A stretch of DNA of 47,930 bases from COE1 sp036310845 (GCA_036310845.1 JAXJRB010000030.1:1-47930), one strand, 5' to 3'. Shown: positions 1 to 8,522, counted from the stretch's first letter. Translations and numbers: made by a program. The notes: generated from the letters alone by a model not told the origin.

Positions 1-222
1 AGCTGTCAGAAGAGGACATTTAGTAACTCTTAGGCTTTGTGTCCCAGAATTGAGAGCAACACTACGTCTGAGCCATGCCGACTACTCGCAACTTACGTTG
101 CTCGTTGTCGCGGCGTTCGCCGTATACATCTTCGCTCGAATATGTCTGCCTGTGAGCAAGCTCCCGCAGCCAATTCGGCTCATCTGTGCATGGCTCACTT
201 TAACGCGCAAACTTGAATTTGC
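1..222. repeat. Hairpin-dense GC-rich intergenic element
   Basis: No convincing gene is seen here. The stretch is clearly richer in GC than its surroundings and is packed with short palindromes: GCAAC-ttac-GTTGC (88-101), CGGCG-tt-CGCCG (111-122), ACAT/ATGT enclosing TTCG-ct-CGAA (126-145), and GAGC-aa-GCTC (154-163). Successive small hairpins suggest a structured or mobile intergenic repeat. It lies just past the 3' end of the deformylase gene. The plus-strand frames here have no ribosome site and look like chance openings. Confidence 0.5.
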
Positions 223-702
223 TTATTTCTTCATTGCAAAAGAACGATTGTCAATCGCACGCATTGTTGCTACAATGCCGTCAAGATGGTCATATTCATG
301 CTGAATCAGTTCGGCCATATCATCATCCATTCGCATTTCCTGCGGTTCCCAGTTTTCATCCAAATAGCGTAATATGCAATGGCGATAACGACACACACGA
401 ACAAGCAACTTTGGAAATGACATACAATCATCCATTACCTCCATCATTTCGTCACCAACAAACTCAAGTTCAGGGTTAATAATCACATATGGTTTATCTT
501 TGAGCATACAAATAATGCGTTTCTTTACACCTATTTGCGGGGCAGCAATTGCCCTTCCAAAACCATAATCACGGCGAATGCCTTTGATGGTATCAAACAT
601 ATCCGTAAAAATTGGACGTAAATCTTCCAATTCTTCTCGATTCACTTTTTCAGAAATCTCATAAAGCTGAAGATTTCCAAGCAACAAAATTTGTCGTTCC
701 AT
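223..702 (-). CDS. def: Peptide deformylase family protein
   Basis: Likely removes the N-formyl group from nascent proteins, using a metal-dependent cytoplasmic enzyme. All three family motifs are recognisable in 159 residues: the GxGxAAPQIG-type motif at 47-58, a variant of the EGCLS motif at 91-95 (DDCMS, with Cys93 as metal ligand), and HEYDH at 135-139 with the catalytic Glu and two His ligands. The EG of motif 2 is replaced by DD, so this may be an accessory or divergent deformylase rather than the main one. A GGGAGGT site sits 9 bases upstream of the ATG. It stands alone, separated from the chemoreceptor by that gene's terminator. Confidence 0.87.
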   Translation of the reverse strand: MERQILLLGNLQLYEISEKVNREELEDLRPIFTDMFDTIKGIRRDYGFGRAIAAPQIGVKKRIICMLKDKPYVIINPELEFVGDEMMEVMDDCMSFPKLLVRVCRYRHCILRYLDENWEPQEMRMDDDMAELIQHEYDHLDGIVATMRAIDNRSFAMKK

Positions 703-794
703 AAACAGTACCTCCCATTTTCAATAATAATATCACTTTCATAGCTAAAGTTAAACCTTTCTAATTAGACCTATTTAAAGTATTCGCACCCGAC

Positions 795-825
795 AAAAAG
801 GACTATCACGCAAAAGTGATAGTCC
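795..825 (-). terminator. Rho-independent terminator of the chemoreceptor gene
   Basis: On the minus strand GGACTATCAC and GTGATAGTCC form a perfect 10-bp stem with a 6-base loop, followed directly by five T residues. It begins 15 bases after the chemoreceptor stop codon, so transcription should end before the deformylase gene. Confidence 0.9.
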
Positions 826-839
826 TCATTATACTATTC

Positions 840-2507
840 CTAAATACTGAAGCTACTCAATATCTTACTTAATTCACCTGCAACATTATTCAACACTTCT
901 ACACTATCCATTACATCTCCCATCATACCATTTTGTGCCATTGCCTCTTCTGATACTTCCTGTGTATTATTATTTACTTCATCTGCGATGTTTGATATTT
1001 TTTCAAGTGCGTCTTGTAATGATACTGTACCACTGGTTACTTCCTGCGTAATTGCTGCAACATTTGTCATCTCATCAGATACCTTTTCGATTTTCTTTTT
1101 AATATCAACAAAGCTTTCTTTTGCCTGATGAGCAAGCTCCATTCCTTCTTTTACAGAGTCATTACCTCTATCCATTAACTGAACAGATTCTACTATACTC
1201 TGTGATATATCATCAATAATTTTTCCTATTTCTTCTGCTGCATCTTTAGACTGATCTGCAAGTTTACCAACTTCATCTGCTACGACAGCAAAACCTTTAC
1301 CTTGCTCACCTGCTCTTGCTGCCTCTATAGCCGCATTTAATGATAGTAAATTAGTCTGAGATGCAATATCTGCTATTAAATTAATTACATTACCGATATT
1401 GCTTGACATTCCTTCCAGTTCCTTAATCTTTTGATAGGTAGCTGAAACATTACTTTCAATTACGTCCATTTGGTTTACAACTATAGTAAGCTTTTCATCA
1501 CCTTTAATGGCTTCATCCGCCGTCTCAGAAGCAACTTCTTTTACATTCATAATATTTCCGGCAATTTCTTCCATTCCCTGAGTGATTTCTTCTATCATGC
1601 TAGCATTTGTATGTGTTAATTCACTCTGACTTTGAGTACCTTGAACTGCTCTACCCGCTTTTTCAGCTATATCCACAGCTTTGTCTTTGGTTCCTTCAGC
1701 TTTATCATTTAATGAATATGTAATCTTTGTAATCTCTTGTGAATTATTATTTGTTTCAAGTACCAAATCATGAATATTTTTCTTCATATTTTCCATAGAA
1801 TTGGCAATCTTACCAATCTCATCTGTTCGCTTTAATAAGCTTTCTCTTACACGAACCGTAAGATTACCTGAACCCACTTCATTACAAAATGCGATTAATT
1901 CTGCAAATACTCTAAACAATATATTTATCAAAATAACCAATATAACGCATGAAATAATTACAATAGCTGCCACCATTGGAATAGACGCAGCTCTCATACT
2001 ATCTACTACAACGTCTATCTTCGTATTGTATATACCAACATCCATAGAACCATAAAGTTCACCATTTACATAAATAGGATACATTATGTCATATGTCCAT
2101 GCCTGTTGGACATCAGCCCAAAAAGAGCTTGTCATAACTTCGCCCTTTGTTGCTGCCGGTACTGAATATCCTGTATCATCAGAATAGTTTTTACCTATTT
2201 TCTGCGTATCACTGTGTGCAATTGCTGTAACTGTTTTATCTATAACTATTGCATAAGCAATATATTCATTTTTAGCAGTCTTACTCTCTACAAATGCTTG
2301 AAGTTCCTCAACTGTTGCACCCTTTTCTATTAAAATTTCAGCCTGTGCCGCTATCTGTGAGTTCTCATTTATGAGCTGCTCTATCATAGCCTCTGAAATA
2401 TTTTTTTTTGCAACATTAAAAGTTACAAGCAATACAAGCACAAATCCTACTAAAATTATAAATGCTGACGACAATGCAAGTTTAATCTTTAATGAAAACG
2501 CCTTCAT
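840..2507 (-). CDS. Methyl-accepting chemotaxis protein with extracellular Cache-like domain
   Basis: Membrane chemoreceptor that signals to CheA/CheW. In 555 residues the order is: TM1 about 10-31, a periplasmic-type single Cache-like sensor about 40-170, TM2 about 174-201, HAMP about 200-250, and a long coiled-coil signalling domain. The conserved hairpin tip is at 380-415 (SQTNLLSLNAAIEAARAG and following). The start is set at 2507 rather than an ATG 27 bases further up because AAAGGTGGTA lies just upstream of it. Ligand cannot be told from sequence. It is monocistronic, with its own terminator downstream and a hairpin-bearing leader upstream. Confidence 0.93.
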   Translation of the reverse strand: MKAFSLKIKLALSSAFIILVGFVLVLLVTFNVAKKNISEAMIEQLINENSQIAAQAEILIEKGATVEELQAFVESKTAKNEYIAYAIVIDKTVTAIAHSDTQKIGKNYSDDTGYSVPAATKGEVMTSSFWADVQQAWTYDIMYPIYVNGELYGSMDVGIYNTKIDVVVDSMRAASIPMVAAIVIISCVILVILINILFRVFAELIAFCNEVGSGNLTVRVRESLLKRTDEIGKIANSMENMKKNIHDLVLETNNNSQEITKITYSLNDKAEGTKDKAVDIAEKAGRAVQGTQSQSELTHTNASMIEEITQGMEEIAGNIMNVKEVASETADEAIKGDEKLTIVVNQMDVIESNVSATYQKIKELEGMSSNIGNVINLIADIASQTNLLSLNAAIEAARAGEQGKGFAVVADEVGKLADQSKDAAEEIGKIIDDISQSIVESVQLMDRGNDSVKEGMELAHQAKESFVDIKKKIEKVSDEMTNVAAITQEVTSGTVSLQDALEKISNIADEVNNNTQEVSEEAMAQNGMMGDVMDSVEVLNNVAGELSKILSSFSI

Positions 2508-2606
2508 AAATACCACCTTTCTAATAATTTGCAATTATTCATTTTTATTTTCAGTTATATTAATTGTCAGTTATTTTAATTCTAACATTGATATTCATGT
2601 TTGTAA

Positions 2607-2660
2607 AGACTAAGTAAAGTGTCGGAAAATTGTTTTATTTTCCGACACTTTACTTAGTCT
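2607..2660. repeat. Perfect 24-bp inverted repeat with 6-base loop
   Basis: Arms 2607-2630 and 2637-2660 are exact reverse complements, with loop tgtttt. Neither side is followed by a long T run, so it is not a textbook terminator, though it could stop transcription or protect a 3' end. The right arm contains the stop codon of the short minus-strand remnant at 2654-2782. It lies about 100 bases upstream of the chemoreceptor start. The rest of 2508-2866 holds no gene I can support besides that remnant. Confidence 0.85.
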
Positions 2661-2782
2661 CTACCATTATTAACCTTACCTTTTCTCTTCTTTACGATAA
2701 CCATGCCCTTCGCGCCCCTGACTGCTTTATTTGTAACGTTCACTTTTGCAATTCTAACAATCAGATTCGTACTTCGTAGCTT
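2654..2782 (-). pseudogene. Possible 3' remnant of a surface-protein gene
   Basis: A stop-to-stop frame of 42 codons without a usable start. The translation ends with a basic stretch containing KAVRGAKGMVIVKKRKGK, and reminded me of the ends of fibronectin-III-like repeats in Lachnospiraceae cell-surface proteins. The codon pattern looks protein-like, but the match is only an impression. The stop codon lies inside the 24-bp inverted repeat, which would fit a gene end plus its hairpin terminator left behind by deletion. Confidence 0.25.
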
Positions 2783-2866
2783 TTAAGCTAAAGAACTTTG
2801 ATTTTTTAAATTCAAATTTTTAAGTACTTTCAGACTCACCAGAAGCCTGAATTTTTCCTTCATAAA

Positions 2867-3277
2867 TTATAATGCAGCACTATTTATACCATCAAATAAC
2901 CAATTTCCTTTTTCTTCATCATAGTAGAAACACACTTCCAATTCCAAATAATCATCTTTTTTACCTGTATCTGTACCAACAAAGCGCGTTCCAACACTTA
3001 AATAATCTTCATTCATATATATTGTACCAAGATACCATTCCCCTGTCATATATTTAGGTTGTGGAAAGAACCCATCATCATCATTGCAGAGTTCTTCATC
3101 ATCAAGATATTCTTCAAGTAATTTATCTATTTGCAAAAACAAATCTTCACTAATATCGTCAAATAAGTTCTTGAGTTCATCATTTACAAAAACCAATTCA
3201 GGTTTTAACGCCTTTTCATAAGTTACATATTCGTTATTAACATTTTCTTTTTGGAAAACAATTTGCTTTAATTTCAT
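2867..3277 (-). CDS. Acidic protein of unknown function
   Basis: I do not recognise this 136-residue protein. It is strongly acidic, with a run of Asp and Glu around residues 58-69, has no signal peptide or membrane segment, and looks like a soluble alpha/beta protein. The start is supported by GAGGAGAGAG about 9 bases upstream. It follows the GNAT gene by 40 bases and could be its last operon partner. The region downstream is debris. Confidence 0.7.
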   Translation of the reverse strand: MKLKQIVFQKENVNNEYVTYEKALKPELVFVNDELKNLFDDISEDLFLQIDKLLEEYLDDEELCNDDDGFFPQPKYMTGEWYLGTIYMNEDYLSVGTRFVGTDTGKKDDYLELEVCFYYDEEKGNWLFDGINSAAL

Positions 3278-3317
3278 TTTCTCTCTCCTCGTAAGACTGC
3301 TGCGTAAACTTCAAATT

Positions 3318-3827
3318 CTACATCTTCTTCTCAAAGCGAAACATTCCTTCATTTCCATCACCCACAAAATTCCATGGCATATTAGGGTCTGGATTTTTTT
3401 CATTCCAAAACTCCACGATATGAAATCCACACTTATTCACATAAAAATGAATATTTCTCTTTTCAAAATACGGTGTACAAGTTTCCCACACTTTGGTCTG
3501 TGGATGCAATCTTTCAATTTCATCCCACATTTTCTTCCCTATACCTTTACTTTGAGTGCCATATTTTACATAAAGAAAATCCAAATGATTATGTTGTGTT
3601 TCTTCATCAATTACGACAACTGCTCCACCGACAATCTCATCATCTACGACTGCTTTATAGGCAACTGACCCTTTTGTGGTCAAAGACCTATTTATATCTT
3701 CTTCTGGTAAAATAGTTTCTTCTGTCTTACCAAAATCTTCTTCAAAGCCTTTTTGAAATGCCTCCTGCATATCTTTTTTATATTGTTCTAAATCACAATT
3801 CTTTACCACCACAAACAAAAAACTCAT
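3318..3827 (-). CDS. GNAT family N-acetyltransferase
   Basis: Cytoplasmic acetyl-CoA-dependent acetyltransferase of unknown substrate. In 169 residues the acetyl-CoA-binding motif A is clear: beta strand LDFLYVKYGTQSKGIGKKMW around residues 82-101, with the Q/R-x-x-G-x-G/A core as QSKGIGKK. It is preceded by the usual strand GGAVVVIDE. The C-terminal part (FYVNKCGFHIVEFWNE) is the standard motif B region. GGTGAGA precedes the ATG. It follows the M24 gene by 60 bases and may be cotranscribed with it. Confidence 0.9.
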   Translation of the reverse strand: MSFLFVVVKNCDLEQYKKDMQEAFQKGFEEDFGKTEETILPEEDINRSLTTKGSVAYKAVVDDEIVGGAVVVIDEETQHNHLDFLYVKYGTQSKGIGKKMWDEIERLHPQTKVWETCTPYFEKRNIHFYVNKCGFHIVEFWNEKNPDPNMPWNFVGDGNEGMFRFEKKM

Positions 3828-3887
3828 CGTATTCTCACCACCAAATTTATATAAAGCTCTATCTCATACAAATGAACTTCTGTCAAT

Positions 3888-4589
3888 TTAGAGTTCCTTA
3901 ATAGCCCCATTATCAAAATAATAAATATTTTCTCTTTTATAACCATATTTTGAATTTGGAACACTTATATGTGGCTCAAACGTGAAATATGAAACATCTC
4001 CAAGGGCTATTTTGTTTCCCTTCTCTATGTAAACTCTGTCATTTTTCTGTTTCACAATAGAATGCCCCAAGTTACCCATAAAATCAAGATTTATATACCC
4101 TTTTTCTTCTATAACGCTATTGATATAATAGTACAATTCTTCAAATGTTGTTTTAGGAATAACAAATTTACACATTTCCTGATGTAAATATTCCTCCATC
4201 AGCAATCCATTCTTCCATTCATCATTGGACACATTATCACATTCAACAACTTTTCCATTTTCAATAATAATTGTTCTTGCATAATCGCCCCATATATCTC
4301 CGTTTTGTGGACTCAAATCAATTGTAATAATATCATTTTCTGCAATAACTCTATGACTTGTAGAGTATTCTTTTCCTGAAACAGATAATGTTGTTTCTTC
4401 CCCCGAAAAAACAAAAGCTCCTACATCCCAATACCAGAAAGAGTCGGCTCCTAATTCCATCATTTTTGTTTCACACATATTCCTTATTTCAAGCAATGTC
4501 ATATTGGGCTGTATATTATCTTTAATAAATTCAATTGTCGTTTTAGCTATATTCTGTACTTCTTTATATTGCATAATTCTCTCCGTCAT
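3888..4589 (-). CDS. M24 family metallopeptidase-like protein
   Basis: Pita-bread-fold enzyme related to Xaa-Pro aminopeptidase, methionine aminopeptidase and creatinase. At 233 residues it is only the catalytic domain, without the N-terminal domain of aminopeptidase P. All five dinuclear metal ligands can be placed: Asp91, Asp102, His176, Glu205 and Glu220. GGGGAGAAT lies directly before the ATG. It lies 20 bases downstream of the cyclase-family gene and is probably in the same operon, suggesting action on a small amide or peptide rather than general proteolysis. That role is inference. Confidence 0.88.
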   Translation of the reverse strand: MTERIMQYKEVQNIAKTTIEFIKDNIQPNMTLLEIRNMCETKMMELGADSFWYWDVGAFVFSGEETTLSVSGKEYSTSHRVIAENDIITIDLSPQNGDIWGDYARTIIIENGKVVECDNVSNDEWKNGLLMEEYLHQEMCKFVIPKTTFEELYYYINSVIEEKGYINLDFMGNLGHSIVKQKNDRVYIEKGNKIALGDVSYFTFEPHISVPNSKYGYKRENIYYFDNGAIKEL

Positions 4590-4609
4590 ATTCTCCCCAC
4601 TATCCTCAA

Positions 4610-5209
4610 TTACCGCCAGTTATCTATCAATATAGCTCTACATGGTGACCCGTCTGCACCTAACAAATTCAGTGGTGCAGCATTTAAAAAGTAAATGCCT
4701 TCTGAAACCTCTGCCAATCGGATTCCTTCTAGCAAGATAACATTAGAACCTAAAAGGACTTGGTGCACTGCCATTGGTGCATCTTCCGGTCCAACTGTCT
4801 GAGATTCATTTCCCAAAAGTAAAACTCCTCTAGAAGCAAATTCTTTAGCAGCTTCCAACGAAACTACTGCAGGCCCTTTAATCAGAATTCTTTTCGCCGC
4901 TTCCGGATTCAGTACATTCGCTTTTTCAATTATTTCTATCGCATCATTACCGGAGACAATCCCGTGATGCTCTGCCACATAAGCCATTCCCACAAATATT
5001 TCCAGACATATAGCATCCACTGTTTTTCCGTCTCTAATAAAATGAAACGGCGCATCTATATGTGTGCCGTTGTGAGCACACATACTAAATGCCGTCAGAT
5101 TATACAATTCACCTTTTTCCATTAAACTAATGGCCTTTTTTTCCGGTACCGGATCCCCCGGATATACCCTGCAACTGAAAACTTCTTGGGAAATATCGTA
5201 GATTTTCAT
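4610..5209 (-). CDS. Cyclase family protein (kynurenine formamidase-like hydrolase)
   Basis: Metal-dependent amidohydrolase fold that includes bacterial kynurenine formamidases and isatin hydrolases. The signature HxxxHxDxPxH is present as His46, His50, Asp52, Pro54 and His56 within AHNGTHIDAPFHF. I place the start at 5209 rather than an ATG 33 bases upstream because GAGGAGG lies just before it. Length 199 residues, normal for the family. It sits between the nucleoside phosphorylase (80 bases upstream) and the M24 gene (20 bases downstream). No tryptophan catabolism genes are nearby, so the substrate is open. Confidence 0.87.
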   Translation of the reverse strand: MKIYDISQEVFSCRVYPGDPVPEKKAISLMEKGELYNLTAFSMCAHNGTHIDAPFHFIRDGKTVDAICLEIFVGMAYVAEHHGIVSGNDAIEIIEKANVLNPEAAKRILIKGPAVVSLEAAKEFASRGVLLLGNESQTVGPEDAPMAVHQVLLGSNVILLEGIRLAEVSEGIYFLNAAPLNLLGADGSPCRAILIDNWR

Positions 5210-5289
5210 TGCTTGCCTCCTCAAATTACATTTGCGTTTCAACCTGCAATCTCAACTACTCCGAAATTTTAAACTTCACTTTTATTCAT

Positions 5290-6024
5290 TCAGCAATTTA
5301 TAACTTCAATAAGCTTTTCTATAGATTTATCAATCTCAGTACTTTCCCATCCTAAATGCCAACCATCTTCTGAAATCGTATCAGTAATAATATATATTGC
5401 TGTAGCAGAGCATTTTCGATATTTGGCAATTGTAAAAAGTCCAACACCTTCCATCTCTACGCACAATGCCCCTTTTGAACGATAATCAAGAACTTGTTCC
5501 CACGTTTCACGATATCCGGCATCCGTTGTCCAATGTTTTCCTCTGTTTACAGAAATTCCATTTTCTTTTAGCATCTGTTCCATTTCATTTGTTAAAGATG
5601 CGGTTGTCTCAATAAAATCATAGTCAAAACCATATAATCTGGCTACTGCAGTATCGTTAAATCCTCCATCGGTAATAATGATATCTCCTACATTCACATC
5701 CTGATTTATTCCACCGGCTAATCCTACATGAATAAACTCCTCAACGCCACCAGCTACTAAATCTTCCGCTTGTGTAGCAATTCCCGGCGAGCACATTTTT
5801 CCTTTCACAAAACCAATTTGTGGATTATTTTTTAGTACATATAGCGAACCGCCTAACGGATATTTGTATTCTCCATATCCTTTTTCAATCATTGCATCAT
5901 AGATTCCATCTGCTAACAAATATACTCTTTTAGGAACTTGCATCGTTTCAATGTCAAAGCCTGCATTCTTCAGTTCTATTCTTACTAGCTCTTTCGGATC
6001 TGTCATCACTCGTTCTGTCATCAT
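5290..6024 (-). CDS. Nucleoside phosphorylase (uridine/purine phosphorylase family)
   Basis: PNP/UDP family enzyme that splits a nucleoside with phosphate, or a related nucleosidase. Family features in 244 residues: GLAGGIN at 101-107 (phosphate-binding loop), VEMEG at 189-193 (ribose contact Met-Glu), and the catalytic Asp in the ITDT stretch near 215. A GTAGGAG site precedes tandem ATGs. The stop codon of the HD gene upstream is only 8 bases away and its end supplies this ribosome site, so the two are surely cotranscribed. Sequence alone does not separate uridine from purine specificity. Confidence 0.87.
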   Translation of the reverse strand: MMTERVMTDPKELVRIELKNAGFDIETMQVPKRVYLLADGIYDAMIEKGYGEYKYPLGGSLYVLKNNPQIGFVKGKMCSPGIATQAEDLVAGGVEEFIHVGLAGGINQDVNVGDIIITDGGFNDTAVARLYGFDYDFIETTASLTNEMEQMLKENGISVNRGKHWTTDAGYRETWEQVLDYRSKGALCVEMEGVGLFTIAKYRKCSATAIYIITDTISEDGWHLGWESTEIDKSIEKLIEVINC

Positions 6025-6031
6025 TTTTCTC

Positions 6032-6658
6032 CTACTTTTTCTGCTCCGGTTTCCATGGGGGCGGACATAATAATGTCGTTTTTTCTATGTCAGGTAATAC
6101 ATGATATATGGAACATCCCATTTTTTCTTCAAAATACTCTTTGTTTTGGAATGTGATATCCCACCCCTTTATATACGTCTCCATAATTCCATATCTACGG
6201 GTTACATCTACAAATCTTTTTTCCAAAATAACAAAACCATAATCTGTAGCAAGGGCATCACATATTTGAATTAATCTATCATAGTCATCGGTTTCACATT
6301 CTGATAGATACTTCTTTATTGCAATTTCCTCTTCTGTCGCAGGTTCATAGTTAAACTCTTCTTTCATAAGCGGATAGGAATGCGTCATTGATATTTTCGC
6401 AACTTCATCCCATCCTTTTCCCAACGCATACTTATAACCTTCATACACATGCTTTGGAATATTTACAATCCCTACTCTTCGACCAATATCGTGTAACATT
6501 CCGAGGATATATGCCTTATTTTCATCTAATCCGGGAACTTTTTGAGCAATATTTCTTGCAGCTATCCCCGCATTTAACGAATGCTTTGCCCAAGGTCCCG
6601 GATTTAACTGTGATGCAATTTCTAATTCTTTTTTTGCTTCTTCAATTGTTGGTAACAT
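6032..6658 (-). CDS. HD-domain phosphohydrolase
   Basis: Predicted metal-dependent phosphohydrolase acting on a nucleotide or similar phosphate ester. HD-domain ligands are visible in 208 residues: His26, the His56-Asp57 pair in GMLHDIGRR, His93 in MTHSYP and Asp134 in QICDAL. Its ATG shares a base with the stop of the kinase-like gene (TAATG), indicating translational coupling. It ends 8 bases before the nucleoside phosphorylase. A kinase-phosphohydrolase-phosphorylase trio suggests handling of a particular nucleoside or its phosphate; this is inference. Confidence 0.88.
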   Translation of the reverse strand: MLPTIEEAKKELEIASQLNPGPWAKHSLNAGIAARNIAQKVPGLDENKAYILGMLHDIGRRVGIVNIPKHVYEGYKYALGKGWDEVAKISMTHSYPLMKEEFNYEPATEEEIAIKKYLSECETDDYDRLIQICDALATDYGFVILEKRFVDVTRRYGIMETYIKGWDITFQNKEYFEEKMGCSIYHVLPDIEKTTLLCPPPWKPEQKK

Positions 6659-7188
6659 TAAAATCTTCCTTTATGTATATCAATCTCTATCCCATACGTA
6701 TCGTCAATCAACACATAATCTACGTTATACTCTTTTGCAAGTTTCATAAACTGCGCATTGTCCTTTAACACACTTTCCACTGTGCAGTAATCATCATCCA
6801 ATCGACTTTCAATGACATTTGCGTAGCTCTTTATATCTGCAAAATGATTTCTTATGTAGTTTTCACTCATAACCAGACAATAATATTCGATGCTGTCAAG
6901 ATATTCCTGCTCGAAGTCTTTTTTCCAATCAAAAGGAATATAACAGCCTTCTACTATTAAATTCTGCTTATTTTCAATAGCTGTTTTAGCCATTTCACGA
7001 ACAATCGGCCACAGATATGCCGTTAAATCTTCATCCTTACTCATTGGTGTAAGCTCCGTATTCCCGCTACGAATCAGTCCCATTTTTAAATGATCTATGG
7101 ATAAATAAGGATATTGATATTTTTCTAATAGTTTTTGCGCAAGAGCTGTCTTGCCTGTGTGTGAGGCACCTGTAATAAAAATAATCAT
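6658..7188 (-). CDS. P-loop small-molecule kinase-like protein
   Basis: Small P-loop NTPase of 176 residues resembling shikimate, chloramphenicol or nucleoside kinases. Walker A is GASHTGKT at 7-14, and a hydrophobic strand NLIVEGCYIPF near 75-85 corresponds to the substrate and Walker B side. No membrane segments. GAGGAGAAATACC precedes the ATG. It heads the kinase-HD-phosphorylase operon, overlapping the HD gene by one base. The phosphorylated substrate is unknown. Confidence 0.85.
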   Translation of the reverse strand: MIIFITGASHTGKTALAQKLLEKYQYPYLSIDHLKMGLIRSGNTELTPMSKDEDLTAYLWPIVREMAKTAIENKQNLIVEGCYIPFDWKKDFEQEYLDSIEYYCLVMSENYIRNHFADIKSYANVIESRLDDDYCTVESVLKDNAQFMKLAKEYNVDYVLIDDTYGIEIDIHKGRF

Positions 7189-7240
7189 TGGTATTTCTCC
7201 TCGTTCTCTACTTTTTCTCTTCTAAGCCATATAATTCATT

Positions 7241-7382
7241 TTAAGGATACTTTTTGCATACATCCTCCGAACCGGAAGTTCTTATAACACCTTTTCCTGT
7301 CACAACATCCTGACGTTGTCGAAAGGTATCTGCTATAACTCCCATATCTGTTCTTGGCGCATTACTGTTTCTGCCCCACCAT
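7241..7382 (-). pseudogene. Unassigned coding remnant
   Basis: A stop-to-stop frame of 46 codons with protein-like codon use but no start or ribosome site. It contains TDMGVIADTFRQRQDVVTGK and ends in CKKYP before TAA. I do not recognise the family. It lies between the nitroreductase tail and the kinase gene, so 7189-7561 consists of two successive gene remnants rather than a normal promoter region. Confidence 0.3.
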
Positions 7383-7439
7383 CAACCAATTTTGCTTTAT
7401 TCAACTTAATGCTATTCCCCTTCCCACACTTATTGAAGC

Positions 7440-7650
7440 TTACCACTTATCCCAATGAATTCGCTCTTTGACATCTATCTGCTTCTGCTTTACGATATCT
7501 GCATCTGTCTTTGCTTTGCCTATTCCAATAAAACAAGGCATAAGATAATCACTTGGAAAACCTAGTACCTCTTTTGCATATTCATCTTCATTGCCAAGCG
7601 GAATTCGCAACGTACATGCATATCCTTCTGCTGTTGATGCAAGGAAAAGA
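7440..7650 (-). pseudogene. 3' fragment of a nitroreductase-family gene
   Basis: The frame ending at TAA 7440-7442 reads through LFLASTAEGYACTLRIPLG, LGFPSDYLMPCFIGIG and VKERIHWDKW. This is the typical C-terminal third of an FMN nitroreductase: the glycine-rich substrate loop and then the IHWDKW ending. The first two thirds are missing. At about 7640-7652 the sequence changes to the 3' part of the alpha/beta hydrolase gene, which runs on in another frame for some 80 bases of this fragment. The join shows a recombination or deletion event between two genes. Confidence 0.85.
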
Positions 7651-8503
7651 CATGACCACCCTGATAACGCTTATGCTGCAAATGGCTCATTTTATCATAC
7701 TCCATATATATCGAACTAACTTTTTGAACAATATATGAAGCATCTTTTGAATACTTATCATCATCACTAGAAACAATCAGTAAGTGCCTTGGTGCTATGC
7801 ATGCAACCAAATCATCAATATCATATTTTTGAGCAAAGCCGGGAATTACACTTGCCATTTCTATTCCTACACCATTTTGCATTCTATTTTTGTAAGTACA
7901 TGCGCTACCACTTGCACAACTAAAAGATATTCTTTCGTCTAGTGCAGAAAGAAATAATACTGTATTTCCACCATAAGAATGGCCTAATGTGCCGATTTTT
8001 TTATTATCAACATACTCTAATCCTGCAAGAAGGCTGATTCCATTCATTGCATCATCTAGTACCTTCTTCATCAAAATTTCGCCTTGAAGAATACGATAAC
8101 ACATTTCATCAAAGTGCTGCCAAAAATCAAACCCTTCCACCATCGGATCTTTGCGTCTATCTTCAAAACATATAGAGTCCGGCGCTAATACAACAAACCC
8201 TTTTTGGGCCAAAACCGGTCCAAATGCTTGTAATGGATTACCTGCCAAACCACAAACTTCACTCTTTCCTAAATGATGCTCTCTATTATGTTGGTGGTTA
8301 ATCAGTATTGCCGGATTATGTTCAAGAATCTCCGGAAGTAACAAATAAGCTCTTACTTTATCTCCATAAGAATCATATTCTATTAATTGCCTTATATAAC
8401 CATCTTCTTTTATCGACTCTAAAACTACGTATTGGATATTTGATTCAGAATTTGGTAAGTCAACTCCTATTATTTTTGCTATTTCTTCTCTTAATCCCAT
8501 CAT
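7562..8503 (-). CDS. Alpha/beta hydrolase (dienelactone hydrolase-like), C-terminus replaced
   Basis: Serine hydrolase of about 313 residues. The nucleophile elbow GHSYGG places Ser176. An acid is available in SSDDDKY (247-249), and the catalytic His is 284 in QGGHVFS. All three catalytic positions are therefore kept. After His284, however, the last 25 or so residues are out-of-frame translation of the nitroreductase fragment. The native C-terminal helix is lost and a random tail added, so it may be inactive. A short AAGGT lies next to two tandem ATGs. It starts 19 bases after the PHP gene ends, so it probably belongs to that operon. Confidence 0.82.
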   Translation of the reverse strand: MMGLREEIAKIIGVDLPNSESNIQYVVLESIKEDGYIRQLIEYDSYGDKVRAYLLLPEILEHNPAILINHQHNREHHLGKSEVCGLAGNPLQAFGPVLAQKGFVVLAPDSICFEDRRKDPMVEGFDFWQHFDEMCYRILQGEILMKKVLDDAMNGISLLAGLEYVDNKKIGTLGHSYGGNTVLFLSALDERISFSCASGSACTYKNRMQNGVGIEMASVIPGFAQKYDIDDLVACIAPRHLLIVSSDDDKYSKDASYIVQKVSSIYMEYDKMSHLQHKRYQGGHVFSLHQQQKDMHVRCEFRLAMKMNMQKRY

Positions 8504-8522
8504 ACCTTGTTGTCCTTAATAT

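Noticed and set aside
50..304. Plus-strand reading frames across the window
   Set aside because: Apart from tnpABC and the LysR gene they lack ribosome sites, lie opposite convincing minus-strand genes, and give low-complexity protein rich in Leu, Ile, Phe and His, as expected for antisense shadows.
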